DNA of 64,000 bases from Erysipelotrichaceae bacterium (GTDB taxonomy: Bacteria > Bacillota_I > Bacilli_A > Erysipelotrichales > Erysipelotrichaceae), in assembly GCA_015058955.1 (NCBI GenBank), contig SVBJ01000001.1:1-64000 (forward strand), in the 5' to 3' direction. The translations under genes were made by a program, and so were the position numbers. Numbering within the stretch: position 1 is the stretch's first letter; every line of letters begins with the position of its first letter. Shown here one piece after another: positions 35,209-43,740 of this stretch. The notes beneath the pieces are model-generated. The model was given only the letters and a program-made list of their open reading frames with translations. It made no database searches and was not told where the DNA came from.

Positions 35209-35757
35209 TTACTTGACGGTTACCTCACCGAAGACCTCATTGGTCTCAATGTCATACCAGGTAAAGGTTCTGTCCTCCAGCATCATGTAGCTGTTATGTG
35301 AACCGTCCTTAGGTAAAGATACGGAGCCGGGATTCATGTAGATCCAGTCTTCATGATCGCTGCATGCCGGCACATGGAAATGTCCGTTGAGCATGATCTC
35401 ATGGTTATGCAGAGGCAGCGGATCCTTTTCATTATGTTTGTGACCGTGGGTAGCATAAATGGTCAGACCGTTGATTTCCAGCATGATGTAATCAGCCATG
35501 ATCGGGAATTCCAGAACCATCTGATCGATGTCAGCATCGCAGTTTCCCTGAACTGCCATGATGTTGTATTTCTCCCGGTTAAGGGCAGCAAATACCTGTT
35601 TAGGAGCATAGTCCTTTGGAAGTGGATTTCTCGGGCCGTGATAAAGCAGGTCACCCAGCAGAAGCAGTTTGTCTGCCTTGGATTCCTTAAATCTCTTAAT
35701 GATCAGATTGCAGTAATAAGCAGAACCGTGAATGTCAGAAGCTATCATTAATTTCAT
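35209..35757 (-). CDS. yfcE: YfcE-family metallophosphodiesterase
   Basis: This 182-residue enzyme starts MKLMIASDIHGS, giving the DxH metal motif, followed by GDLLYHGPRNP, GNCD and the GHTH-type motifs ATHGHKHN and NGHFHVP. Two divalent metals in this calcineurin-like fold hydrolyse phosphodiesters. E. coli YfcE has about the same length (184). The frame is open further upstream, but the ATG at 35757 directly precedes the first catalytic strand and has CGAGG before it. Physiological substrate is unknown. Confidence 0.9.
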   Translation of the reverse strand: MKLMIASDIHGSAYYCNLIIKRFKESKADKLLLLGDLLYHGPRNPLPKDYAPKQVFAALNREKYNIMAVQGNCDADIDQMVLEFPIMADYIMLEINGLTIYATHGHKHNEKDPLPLHNHEIMLNGHFHVPACSDHEDWIYMNPGSVSLPKDGSHNSYMMLEDRTFTWYDIETNEVFGEVTVK

Positions 35758-35824
35758 GTTTGTATACCTCGATTGCATAATATCCAAATATTCGTCTAAA
35801 GTCAAACAAGTGAGGGCAATAACA

Positions 35825-35853
35825 TTGACATTTAAGATCAATATGGCAATAAT
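35825..35853 (+). promoter_or_regulatory. Promoter of the Crp/Fnr regulator gene
   Basis: TTGACA (35825-35830), a 17-base spacer and AATAAT (35848-35853, five of six matches). The start of transcription would fall near 35860. Confidence 0.7.
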
Positions 35854-35864
35854 AGTGTTGTAAC

Positions 35865-35880
35865 TGTCCCAAATGGGACA
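35865..35880 (+). promoter_or_regulatory. Palindromic operator candidate
   Basis: TGTCCCAAATGGGACA is a perfect inverted repeat (six-base arms, four-base centre), positioned a few bases after the predicted transcription start and 11 bases before the ATG of the regulator gene. The position would suit autorepression. Confidence 0.65.
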
Positions 35881-35891
35881 AATGGAGCAAT

Positions 35892-36578
35892 ATGAGACTA
35901 ACCGATGTAACTAAAAACCAACTGACTGACATTTGCTCAACATTCATGTTTGAAGGAATGAACAGCGATGACGTACTGACTATTCTTCAGGATGAGCGAG
36001 TCATCTGTCAGAGCTATCTGAAAGGGGAAACGGTGTTTGGACCCCAGCAGTACAGCCGATCTCTGGCTTACATTCTCAAGGGCAGCGCCTTCATATCAAT
36101 GAAGACGGGAAGCGGTGAGAATTTCCCAATGCGCAAGATTGAAGAGGGGAGCTTCTTCGGTGTTGCAGCCCTGTTCAATGAGGAAACCAGATACGTTACC
36201 GAGATCAGTGCGGCTGCAAACATGAAGATAGTTTTCTTCAGGGAATCTCTGGTAGAGGAATGCATCAGAAACCATGCTGATTTTGCGATGAACTATGTCC
36301 GTTTTCTGGGCAGCAGGATCCGCTTTCTTAACCGTAAGATCTCCCTGCTGGCCAATACTTCTTCGGAAAGCTCTCTGATCGGGTATCTGCTCAATGCAGC
36401 CGGTCGCTTTGGAGAGGAGTTCAGACTGGAAGTATCCTACTCACAGCTGGCCAGGAATCTGAACATGGGCAGAAGTTCTCTTTACAGAGCTCTGGATGAT
36501 CTGGAAGAAAGAAACATCATCCGCAGATCAGGCAGAAACATTACGTTGGTCAATTATGAAGCTTTGAAAAACAGTTAG
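35892..36578 (+). CDS. Crp/Fnr-family transcriptional regulator
   Basis: This 228-residue protein has an effector-binding domain (about 30-135), a long dimer helix (about 125-155) and a C-terminal winged helix with SYSQLARNLNMGRSSLYRALDDLEE as recognition unit. There is no obvious cysteine cluster for an Fe-S centre and no CRP-type cAMP pocket signature, so the ligand is unknown. It sits 16 bases before the ABC importer genes and is likely to control them and itself via the palindrome at 35865. AAATGGAG precedes the ATG. Confidence 0.87.
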   Translation: MRLTDVTKNQLTDICSTFMFEGMNSDDVLTILQDERVICQSYLKGETVFGPQQYSRSLAYILKGSAFISMKTGSGENFPMRKIEEGSFFGVAALFNEETRYVTEISAAANMKIVFFRESLVEECIRNHADFAMNYVRFLGSRIRFLNRKISLLANTSSESSLIGYLLNAAGRFGEEFRLEVSYSQLARNLNMGRSSLYRALDDLEERNIIRRSGRNITLVNYEALKNS

Positions 36579-36594
36579 AAAAGAAGGGGTTTTT

Positions 36595-37572
36595 ATGAAA
36601 AAGTTAATTACAGTCTTAATGGCATTATTAATGGCCGTTACCATGCTGACAGGATGCAAGCCAAAGGATGAACCAGCCGTCAGATATGACGTCAATTTCG
36701 GCGTCTTAAAGGGACCTACAGGTATTGGTGCAAGTTATCTGCTGGAGAAAAACAGCAACGGTGAATCACTCAACAACTATAAGGTGACAGTTGAAGCAGA
36801 GGCTAATGCCATGGTTTCCCGGATTGCTTCTGGAAGTTTGGACATTGCCGCCATGCCTACAAACGCTGCCAGTGCTCTTTATAACAAGACCAATGGTGAT
36901 GCCAAGATCATTGCACTGAATACAGCCGGTGTTCTTTACATCCTGGAAAAGGGCAACACCATCAACAGCGTTGCTGATCTGAAGGATAAGATCATTTATG
37001 CCGTAGGGCAGGGCGCAAATCCTGAATATGTTCTCAAGTACATTCTGGAACAGAATGGTTTGAAAGATAATGAAGACTATCACATTGAATTCAGAGACAG
37101 CGCAACACTTACTACTTCCGCAGCCTCTGGGTCTGTCGAAGTATGCATGCTGCCGGTACCGGCTGTTACGACAGTTCTCGTTAAAAACAGTGAAATGCGT
37201 GTTGCATTAAGCCTGTCTGAAGAATGGGATAAGCTTAATAACGGCAGTACACTGACCATGGGCTGTGTCGTTGTCAGAAAGGAATTCTACGAAAACAATA
37301 AGAAGGCTGTTGAACAGTTCTTAAAGGAATACGAAGAATCCATCAATTATGTCAAGGCTAATCCTCAGGATGCCGGAGCATTGTGCGAGAAGTATGAAAT
37401 CGTTCCATCTGCTGCAATTGCCACTAAGGCAATCCCTGATGCCAATCTGATTTTCGTATCAGGCAAGGATATCAGACCAACCATCGAAGGCTACTTCAAG
37501 GTTCTCTTTGATGCTGATCCAAAGTCAATCGGAGGCAAGTTACCTGGTGATGACTTCTATCCAGGAGAATAA
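36595..37572 (+). CDS. NMT1/SsuA-type ABC transporter substrate-binding lipoprotein
   Basis: This 325-residue protein begins with a lipoprotein signal (MKKLITVLMALLMAVTMLTGC, Cys21). The mature part is of the periplasmic type II fold, with GVLKGPTGIGASYLL near the start and PTNAASALYNK, as in the nitrate/sulfonate/taurine and thiamine-pyrimidine binders. It delivers a small organic anion or vitamin precursor to the permease encoded next. The substrate cannot be assigned. AAGAAGGGG precedes the ATG, and the gene overlaps the permease start by 23 bases. Confidence 0.88.
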   Translation: MKKLITVLMALLMAVTMLTGCKPKDEPAVRYDVNFGVLKGPTGIGASYLLEKNSNGESLNNYKVTVEAEANAMVSRIASGSLDIAAMPTNAASALYNKTNGDAKIIALNTAGVLYILEKGNTINSVADLKDKIIYAVGQGANPEYVLKYILEQNGLKDNEDYHIEFRDSATLTTSAASGSVEVCMLPVPAVTTVLVKNSEMRVALSLSEEWDKLNNGSTLTMGCVVVRKEFYENNKKAVEQFLKEYEESINYVKANPQDAGALCEKYEIVPSAAIATKAIPDANLIFVSGKDIRPTIEGYFKVLFDADPKSIGGKLPGDDFYPGE

Positions 37573-38308
37573 ATTACTTAAAAACGCAATATCCCGGGTT
37601 TTCTGGCTGCTGTTATGGCAGCTGGCAGCCCTTAAGGTTGGTAAGGAACTGATCCTTCCCAGCCCTTTTGCGGTTGTAAGGGCCTTAGGAGGGCTGCTCG
37701 TTACTGCTTCTTTCTGGCAGAATACCTTTACGACAATTCTGAGAGTACTGTCCGGTTACTGCCTGGGAATAGTCTCTGCTGTCATTCTGGCTGTATTGAC
37801 CTGCAGCAGTGATCTGGCAGATTCCCTGCTCTCACCGATCATCAGGATTGTCAGAGCTACTCCGGTAGCCAGTTTCATCATCCTGGCACTGTTATGGATG
37901 GGCAAAAGCAACGTTCCGGTTTTAATGTCCATGCTGATGGTGGTGCCGGTGGTCTGGGAAAACATTGTTGCCCAATATCAGGCAACTGACAGAAATCTGC
38001 TGGAAATGGCCCGGGCCTATGACTTTTCAAAATGGAAGAAGTTCAGATACATCTATGTGCCTTCTGCCTTCCCGGGATTTATGGCAGGCTGTCTGTCGGC
38101 CATGGGCCTGGCCTGGAAGAGCGGAATAGCCGCCGAAGTACTGAGTCAGCCAACATTGGCCATCGGTTCAAATCTGTATTATTCCAAGGTCTATCTGGAA
38201 ACTCCGGAACTGTTTGCCTGGACAGCAGTTGTTGTCATTTTGAGCATGTGCATTGAAAAGCTGATAAAAAAGTGGCTTTTCAGAGGTGTCGGCAATGAGA
38301 ATAAATAA
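37550..38308 (+). CDS. ABC transporter permease (SsuC/TauC-like)
   Basis: This 252-residue inner-membrane permease has six predicted helices and the EAA-type loop (LLEMARAYDFSKWKKFRYIYVPSA). The frame opens upstream at 37508, but the ATG at 37550 is chosen to limit overlap with the binding-protein gene. The ribosome-binding site is weak, so translation probably depends on coupling to the upstream gene. It makes the pore of the importer with the ATPase encoded next. Confidence 0.88.
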   Translation: MTSIQENKLLKNAISRVFWLLLWQLAALKVGKELILPSPFAVVRALGGLLVTASFWQNTFTTILRVLSGYCLGIVSAVILAVLTCSSDLADSLLSPIIRIVRATPVASFIILALLWMGKSNVPVLMSMLMVVPVVWENIVAQYQATDRNLLEMARAYDFSKWKKFRYIYVPSAFPGFMAGCLSAMGLAWKSGIAAEVLSQPTLAIGSNLYYSKVYLETPELFAWTAVVVILSMCIEKLIKKWLFRGVGNENK

Positions 38309-38834
38309 TCTTGATTTCAGCTATGACAAAAAACAGATATTCCATGATTACTCGCTGGATTTGTCTGATGGTATAACCTGTCTGATGGGAGCCAGCGGGA
38401 AGGGGAAGACCACTTTGCTGAAGTTAATGGCAGGTTTATTGAAACCGGATAATGGTACGGTGGACATTGATGACAGGAAAGTATCATTCATGTTTCAGGA
38501 AGACCGTCTGCTGCCCTGGCTGAATGTCAGGGAAAACGTTCTGCTGGTAACCGGCAGGGAAAAGGAAACGGATGAACTGCTGCAGGAACTGGGAATAGAC
38601 GGTAACCTGAAAATCAGTGAACTGTCCGGGGGCATGGCACGCCGAGTTGCACTGGCCCGCTGCCTGATGTTTGAAAGCGACGTTCTGCTGATGGATGAAC
38701 CGTTTAAGGGACTTGATGAAGAGCTGATGAAAAAAGTGGCTTCAATCATTGTCAGACAGAACAAGCCAACCATCGTTTCAACGCATTCACTGGATGAAGT
38801 TGAAGCACTTGGTGGCGAAATAGTTAATCTATAG
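38295..38834 (+). CDS. ABC transporter ATP-binding protein, unusually short
   Basis: This 179-residue ATPase has Walker A GASGKGKTT, Q-loop FMFQEDRLLPW, signature LSGGMARRVALA, Walker B LLMDEPFKGLD and the switch His in VSTHSLDE. SsuB/TauB relatives are about 240-260 residues, so this one is a minimal nucleotide-binding domain lacking the C-terminal extension. All catalytic motifs are intact. The ATG at 38295 has AGAGG upstream and overlaps the permease end by 14 bases. Confidence 0.88.
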   Translation: MRINNLDFSYDKKQIFHDYSLDLSDGITCLMGASGKGKTTLLKLMAGLLKPDNGTVDIDDRKVSFMFQEDRLLPWLNVRENVLLVTGREKETDELLQELGIDGNLKISELSGGMARRVALARCLMFESDVLLMDEPFKGLDEELMKKVASIIVRQNKPTIVSTHSLDEVEALGGEIVNL

Positions 38835-38851
38835 AAAAATGGACTGATTCT

Positions 38852-39304
38852 ATGAAAAAAATGAAGATTATAATTGGCATTGTCGTACTGATCATAGTGG
38901 TAGAAATAGCCATGATATGGCATAGAAGATCAGATTATAACTTTATCATGACTTTTAACTGGGGAATAGCACTGCCTTATAAATCGCATTACACTGAGAC
39001 ATATGAAGCTGACTCGGGGCCAAGTTTTCATGGAGACGGTACCCGCTACCATGTGTATTACTGCGAAAATGCTGAAGCGATAGATAACTGGCAGCTGTGG
39101 CGGGCTGAAAGCAAGTCCATCCACTACGAGAGTTATTCCATTGCGGTCAGCAAGTGGCTGGATGAAATAGATGTTCCCTCTGAAAAGCGTCCCGAATATT
39201 CTGAATGTGTTTTCTGGTATAATGCCCATATGGATACAAGTGAAATAATTGTGCTGTGGAACAGGACAGAAAAGACTGTATATGTTGTGGAGCATTTCAT
39301 TTAA
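38852..39304 (+). CDS. Membrane-anchored protein of unknown function, 150 aa
   Basis: One N-terminal transmembrane helix (MKKMKIIIGIVVLIIVVEIA) is followed by a ~125-residue outside domain rich in Trp, Tyr and His. No family is recognised. It follows the importer ATPase by 17 bases and may be the last gene of that operon. There is only a weak ribosome-binding site. It shares the N-anchor plus small extracytoplasmic domain layout with the 222-residue protein at 43741, without clear sequence similarity. Confidence 0.6.
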   Translation: MKKMKIIIGIVVLIIVVEIAMIWHRRSDYNFIMTFNWGIALPYKSHYTETYEADSGPSFHGDGTRYHVYYCENAEAIDNWQLWRAESKSIHYESYSIAVSKWLDEIDVPSEKRPEYSECVFWYNAHMDTSEIIVLWNRTEKTVYVVEHFI

Positions 39305-39334
39305 AAGTCAAACGTGGTTTCCTGTATTTTAAGG

Positions 39335-39420
39335 TAAAAGCACATTTCGAAAATGTGATTGACATTTGTTTATAGGCACTTTTTTGCTGAAGTTATGAGA
39401 CTTTGGCGAAAGTGCTTTTA
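39335..39420 (+). repeat. Nested inverted repeats upstream of the hydrogenase operon
   Basis: TAAAAGCAC (39335-39343) is a perfect complement of GTGCTTTTA (39412-39420). Between them lie an internal palindrome around CACATTT-cga-AAATGTG (39341-39357) and a second stem GGCACTTT / AAAGTGC near 39375-39416. The stems share arms and so exclude each other. The final arm is followed by TTTTATTTG, which may also make it a terminator for the upstream gene. Confidence 0.55.
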
Positions 39421-39439
39421 TTTGTACAGACTTTTATTT

Positions 39440-39445
39440 TATAAT
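39440..39445 (+). promoter_or_regulatory. -10 box of the hydrogenase operon
   Basis: TATAAT at 39440-39445 lies about 40 bases before the first start codon. No good -35 box lies 17 bases upstream, suggesting activator dependence or a promoter elsewhere. Confidence 0.5.
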
Positions 39446-39486
39446 ATATACGTGATAATTCGCTATTAAAAGGAAAGGAAGAATTT

Positions 39487-39978
39487 ATGGCAAAACTTAG
39501 TGCAAGTGCAACTGCTAAGATCCTTGAAATCTGTGATCGTTACACGGATGAAAAAACTCCGTTAATGATGATTTTAAGTGACATCCAGAACGAATACGGC
39601 TACATTCCTCTGGAAGTACAGGAACTGGTTTCTGCTAGAACCGGTATTTCAGTTGCCGAGATTTACGGTGTAGTCACTTTCTACTCATTCTTCTCCCTGA
39701 CTCCGAAAGGAAAGTACATTGTCGGCTGCTGTTTGGGTACAGCCTGCTATGTTAAGGGAGCACAACAGATCATTGACAAGTTTTCAGAAGTTCTGGGAAT
39801 CAAACCTGGTGAAACCAGTGCTGATGGCCTGTTCACACTTGATGCTTTACGCTGCATCGGTGCCTGCGGCATCGCTCCGGCTGTAAGCATTAACGGTCAG
39901 GTTCATCCTAAGATGTCTGTTGACAAGGTCAAGAACATCGTTGAGGAAATCCGTGCAAAGGAAGGTGCAGCAGCATGA
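39487..39978 (+). CDS. hydC: NAD-linked [FeFe] hydrogenase, NuoE-like [2Fe-2S] subunit (HydC)
   Basis: This 163-residue protein is the NuoE/HydC-type thioredoxin-fold subunit. The [2Fe-2S] cluster ligands are in CCLGTACYVKGA and RCIGACGIAPA. It passes electrons between the NADH-binding subunit and the hydrogenase. GGAAAGGAAG precedes the ATG. The codon usage (GTT, CTG/TTA mixed) is like the two following genes. Its stop overlaps the start of the next gene by four bases, so they are translationally coupled. Confidence 0.92.
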   Translation: MAKLSASATAKILEICDRYTDEKTPLMMILSDIQNEYGYIPLEVQELVSARTGISVAEIYGVVTFYSFFSLTPKGKYIVGCCLGTACYVKGAQQIIDKFSEVLGIKPGETSADGLFTLDALRCIGACGIAPAVSINGQVHPKMSVDKVKNIVEEIRAKEGAAA

Positions 39979-41858
39979 TCAGAACAGTAGAAGAATTCAA
40001 TGCAAAAAAAGCTGTATGTACTGCAAATCTTGAAGCCAAAATCAGTGGCTCTGATGGAAGACGTCACATCGTTTTATGCGGTGGTACCGGATGCTTATCC
40101 AGCCATTCAGATGAGATCAAGGCAAGATTTGAAGAAGTATTAAAGGAAAGAGGACTGGAAGACAGAGCAACTGTTAACCAGGTTGGCTGTTTCGGTTTCT
40201 GTTCTCAGGGACCTTTCGTCAAGATCTATCCTGAAGACACTCTGTATCGTATGGTAAAGATTACTGATGTTGAGGAAATCGTTGAATCAGACATCGTCAA
40301 CAACACTGTTGTTGAACGTCTGTTATACGTTGACCCTGTAACAAAGGCCAAGGTATCAAAGCAGGATGAAATCAACTTCTATAAGAAGCAGAGACGTATT
40401 GCCTTACATGGCTGCGGTGTCATCAATCCAGAAGACATCAATGAAGCCTTAGGCATGGGCGCATATGAAGGCTTGAAGAGAGCCCTCACCATGACCAGAC
40501 AGGAAGTTGTTGATGAAGTTACTAAGTCAGGCTTACGTGGCCGTGGCGGTGGTGGCTTCCCAACAGGACGTAAATGGCAGTTTGCCTTAAACGTTGATGC
40601 TGATCAGAAATACGTAGTATGTAATGGTGACGAAGGCGACCCAGGTGCCTTCATGGACCGTAGTATCCTTGAAGGTAACCCATTAGCTGTCATCGAAGGC
40701 ATGGTCATTGCCGGTTATGCATTCGGTGCAAGTGAAGGTTACTTCTATGTACGTGCTGAATATCCAATCGCTGTCAAGCGTTTGAGAATCGCCATCCAGC
40801 AGGCTACAGAAGCCGGTCTGTTAGGCGATCATATCCTGGGAACTGATTTCAGTTTCAGATGTCATATCCGTTTAGGTGCCGGTGCGTTCGTCTGCGGTGA
40901 GGAAACTGCATTACTGAACTCAATCGAAGGCAAGCGTGGTATGCCAAGACCAAGACCACCTTTCCCTGCAGTCAAGGGTTTATGGGGCAAGCCGACATGC
41001 GTTAACAACGTTGAAACTCTGGCCTGCGTTCCATACATCTTAAGAAACGGTGCTGATGATTTCGCATCTGTCGGTACTGAAAGATCAAAGGGTACCAAGG
41101 TATTCGCCTTAGGCGGTAAGGTCAATAACGTCGGTCTGGTTGAAGTACCAATGGGAACAACCTTAAGAGAACTGATCTACGACATCGGCGGCGGCATACC
41201 TAACGGCAAGAAGTTCAAGGCCATTCAGACTGGCGGACCTTCAGGCGGATGCCTGACCGAAGAATATCTGGATGAACCAATTGACTTCGATAACCTGGTA
41301 GCCAAGGGCTCAATGATGGGCTCAGGCGGTGCCATTGTCATGGACGAAGACAACTGCATGGTTGACGTAGCCAAGTTCTACATGGAATTCATCTGTGATG
41401 AATCCTGCGGTAAGTGTACACCTTGCCGTATCGGTACCAAGAGAATGCTTGAAATCCTGACCCGCATCACTGAGGGCAAGGGAACAATGCATGACCTGGA
41501 AGAACTGGATGAATTAAGCCAGACCGTTAAGACAAACTCACTGTGTGCCTTAGGTCAGACATCCAGCAACCCTATCACATCAACACTGACTCACTTCAGA
41601 GATGAATATATCGCTCATATCGTTGATAAGAAGTGCCCTGCACACGTCTGCAAGAACTTAATGGAATACCATATCGATCCAGACAAGTGCATTGGCTGCG
41701 GAATGTGCGCACGTAACTGCCCTGCAAGCTGCATTACCAGAACAGACTATGTTGCACCTGGTCATAAGCTTGCATCAATGTCAATTGATTCCAGCAAGTG
41801 CGTAAAGTGCGGAACTTGTATCTCATCTTGTAAGTTCGGCGCAATTTCAAAGATATAG
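39975..41858 (+). CDS. hydB: NAD-linked [FeFe] hydrogenase, NuoF-like flavin/NADH subunit (HydB)
   Basis: This 627-residue subunit has an N-terminal thioredoxin-like [2Fe-2S] domain (residues ~1-115). The NuoF core follows, with the NADH/FMN site (GRGGGGFPTGRKW and GDEGDPGAFMDR) and the CGKCTPCRIGT [4Fe-4S] motif. The C-terminal ferredoxin domain carries two CxxCxxCxxxC motifs (CIGCGMCARNCP, CVKCGTCISSC). Such subunits oxidise or reduce NAD(H) and exchange electrons with ferredoxin in electron-bifurcating hydrogenases. It lies between the NuoE-like and catalytic subunit genes. Confidence 0.93.
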   Translation: MIRTVEEFNAKKAVCTANLEAKISGSDGRRHIVLCGGTGCLSSHSDEIKARFEEVLKERGLEDRATVNQVGCFGFCSQGPFVKIYPEDTLYRMVKITDVEEIVESDIVNNTVVERLLYVDPVTKAKVSKQDEINFYKKQRRIALHGCGVINPEDINEALGMGAYEGLKRALTMTRQEVVDEVTKSGLRGRGGGGFPTGRKWQFALNVDADQKYVVCNGDEGDPGAFMDRSILEGNPLAVIEGMVIAGYAFGASEGYFYVRAEYPIAVKRLRIAIQQATEAGLLGDHILGTDFSFRCHIRLGAGAFVCGEETALLNSIEGKRGMPRPRPPFPAVKGLWGKPTCVNNVETLACVPYILRNGADDFASVGTERSKGTKVFALGGKVNNVGLVEVPMGTTLRELIYDIGGGIPNGKKFKAIQTGGPSGGCLTEEYLDEPIDFDNLVAKGSMMGSGGAIVMDEDNCMVDVAKFYMEFICDESCGKCTPCRIGTKRMLEILTRITEGKGTMHDLEELDELSQTVKTNSLCALGQTSSNPITSTLTHFRDEYIAHIVDKKCPAHVCKNLMEYHIDPDKCIGCGMCARNCPASCITRTDYVAPGHKLASMSIDSSKCVKCGTCISSCKFGAISKI

Positions 41859-41870
41859 GAGGATCCCGAT

Positions 41871-43646
41871 ATGTCATTAGTAAATATTAAGATTGAAGGC
41901 ATTCCATATCAGGTTGACAGCTCGCTGACCGTTCTGGAAGCAGCTAAGAAATGCGGATATGAAATTCCGTCATTATGTTCATTCAACCATGGCGAATGCA
42001 ATGTCGGTTCCTGCCGTGTCTGCTTAGTTGAAGCTACAGGCGCCAGAGGACTGGTTGCATCCTGCGTTTATCCTGTTTCTGAAGGAATGGAAATCAGAAT
42101 TTCCACTCCGAAGGCAACGGAAGCCAGAAGAAGAAGTGTTGAATTACTGCTGTCAAATCACAACATGAACTGTCAGCAGTGCGAAAAGAACGGCCATTGT
42201 GAACTGCTGCATGTTGCACAGATCACCGGTGCCAGAGAAGGCGCATTTGCCGGTGTCCGTTCTGAAACATATCTGGATGAACTTGCACCAGGCTTAATCA
42301 GAGATACCTCAAAGTGTATCCTGTGCGGCAGATGCATCGCCAGATGTTCAAATGCTCATGGCTTAGGTATCCTGGGCTTTGAAAACAGAGGTTTCAAGAC
42401 CATCGTTTCACCAGCTGAAAACAGAAGCTTCGCTGATTCACCTTGTATCCAGTGCGGACAGTGCGTTAACGTATGTCCTACCGGTGCTCTGATGGAACAT
42501 TCAGAGATCTACAAGGTTGACAAGGCCTTTGCGGAAGGCAAGCATGTCATCGTACAGGCTGCCCCGGCTGTAAGAGCTGCCTTAGGCGAAGAATTCGGTT
42601 ATCCAGTAGGCACACCTGTCACTGGCAAGATGACAGCTGCCTTAAGAAGACTGGGATTCGAAAGAGTCTATGACGTAAACTTCGGTGCTGACTTAACCAT
42701 CATGGAAGAAGGCACGGAATTATTACACCGCTTAACAGAAGGCGGAGTATTACCAATGATCACTTCCTGCTCACCGGGCTGGATCAACTATGCAGAATAC
42801 AACTATGGTGACTTATTACCACATCTGTCAAGCTGCAAGTCTCCTCACCAGATGCAGGGTGCCATCATCAAGTCATACTGGGCACAGCAGCATAATGTTG
42901 ACCCTAAGGACATCTTCGTAGTATCAGTAATGCCATGCGTTGCCAAGAAGTTCGAAAGACAGAGAGAACAGGAAATGGTCAACGGCTTATACGACGTTGA
43001 CGCAGTCATCACTACCAGAGAACTGGCTAAGATGATCAAGCGTGCCGGTATCATCTTCAACCGCTTACCGGATGAAGAATGGGATCAGGACATCATGGGC
43101 GATTACACAGGTGCTGGCGTTATCTTCGGCGTTACTGGTGGTGTCATGGAAGCTGCCTTAAGAACTGTTTACTACAAGTTAACAGGCAAGGAACATGACA
43201 AGATCACCTTCGACGAAGTAAAGGGTCATGATGCAGGTATCAGAGAAGCCTCAATCGACATCAACGGTACAGTGGTAAATGTTGCCATCGCATCAGGCAT
43301 GAAGAGTGCCAAGGTATTACTTGACCAGATCCGTGAAGGCAAGTCAAAATATCACTTCATCGAAATCATGGGCTGCCCTGGTGGATGTATCAATGGCGGT
43401 GGCCAGCCATACATCAAGCCAAGCTTAATGCCAAATGAACCGGATGACATCATTGACACATATAAGGAAAAGAGAGCCAAGGCTCTGTATTCTGAAGATG
43501 AACGTCAGGTAGTACGTCAGTCTCATAACAATCCTCAGATCATTGAGTTATATGAAAAGTTCTTAGGTGAACCTAACTCTCATAAGGCTCATGAATTACT
43601 GCATACAACCTACGCAGCAAGAGAAGGATTCAACGAGGTTAAGTAA
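41871..43646 (+). CDS. hydA: [FeFe] hydrogenase catalytic subunit (HydA)
   Basis: This 591-residue enzyme has an N-terminal [2Fe-2S] domain (CSFNHGECNVGSCRVC), a His-Cys3 cluster (HNMNCQQCEKNGHC) and two [4Fe-4S] clusters (CILCGRCIARC and CIQCGQCVNVCPTG). The H-cluster ligands are in TSCSPGW (Cys300), MPCVAKK (Cys356) and GCPGGCINGGGQP (Cys502, Cys506). It makes or consumes H2. Together with HydB and HydC it forms a trimeric NAD-dependent, probably bifurcating, group A3 enzyme that disposes of reductant during fermentation. Maturases HydEFG are not in the window. A terminator follows at 43652. Confidence 0.95.
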   Translation: MSLVNIKIEGIPYQVDSSLTVLEAAKKCGYEIPSLCSFNHGECNVGSCRVCLVEATGARGLVASCVYPVSEGMEIRISTPKATEARRRSVELLLSNHNMNCQQCEKNGHCELLHVAQITGAREGAFAGVRSETYLDELAPGLIRDTSKCILCGRCIARCSNAHGLGILGFENRGFKTIVSPAENRSFADSPCIQCGQCVNVCPTGALMEHSEIYKVDKAFAEGKHVIVQAAPAVRAALGEEFGYPVGTPVTGKMTAALRRLGFERVYDVNFGADLTIMEEGTELLHRLTEGGVLPMITSCSPGWINYAEYNYGDLLPHLSSCKSPHQMQGAIIKSYWAQQHNVDPKDIFVVSVMPCVAKKFERQREQEMVNGLYDVDAVITTRELAKMIKRAGIIFNRLPDEEWDQDIMGDYTGAGVIFGVTGGVMEAALRTVYYKLTGKEHDKITFDEVKGHDAGIREASIDINGTVVNVAIASGMKSAKVLLDQIREGKSKYHFIEIMGCPGGCINGGGQPYIKPSLMPNEPDDIIDTYKEKRAKALYSEDERQVVRQSHNNPQIIELYEKFLGEPNSHKAHELLHTTYAAREGFNEVK

Positions 43647-43651
43647 CTGAT

Positions 43652-43682
43652 AAGGAACATGGATCACCATGTTCCTTTTTCT
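43652..43682 (+). terminator. Rho-independent terminator of the hydrogenase operon
   Basis: Stem AAGGAACATG / CATGTTCCTT with loop GATCAC, then TTTCTTT. Confidence 0.85.
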
Positions 43683-43740
43683 TTCGGTAAAAGGTTAAGA
43701 TGTGTTATCATTCAGTTAGAAGAATGAAAGAGTGAGACTT

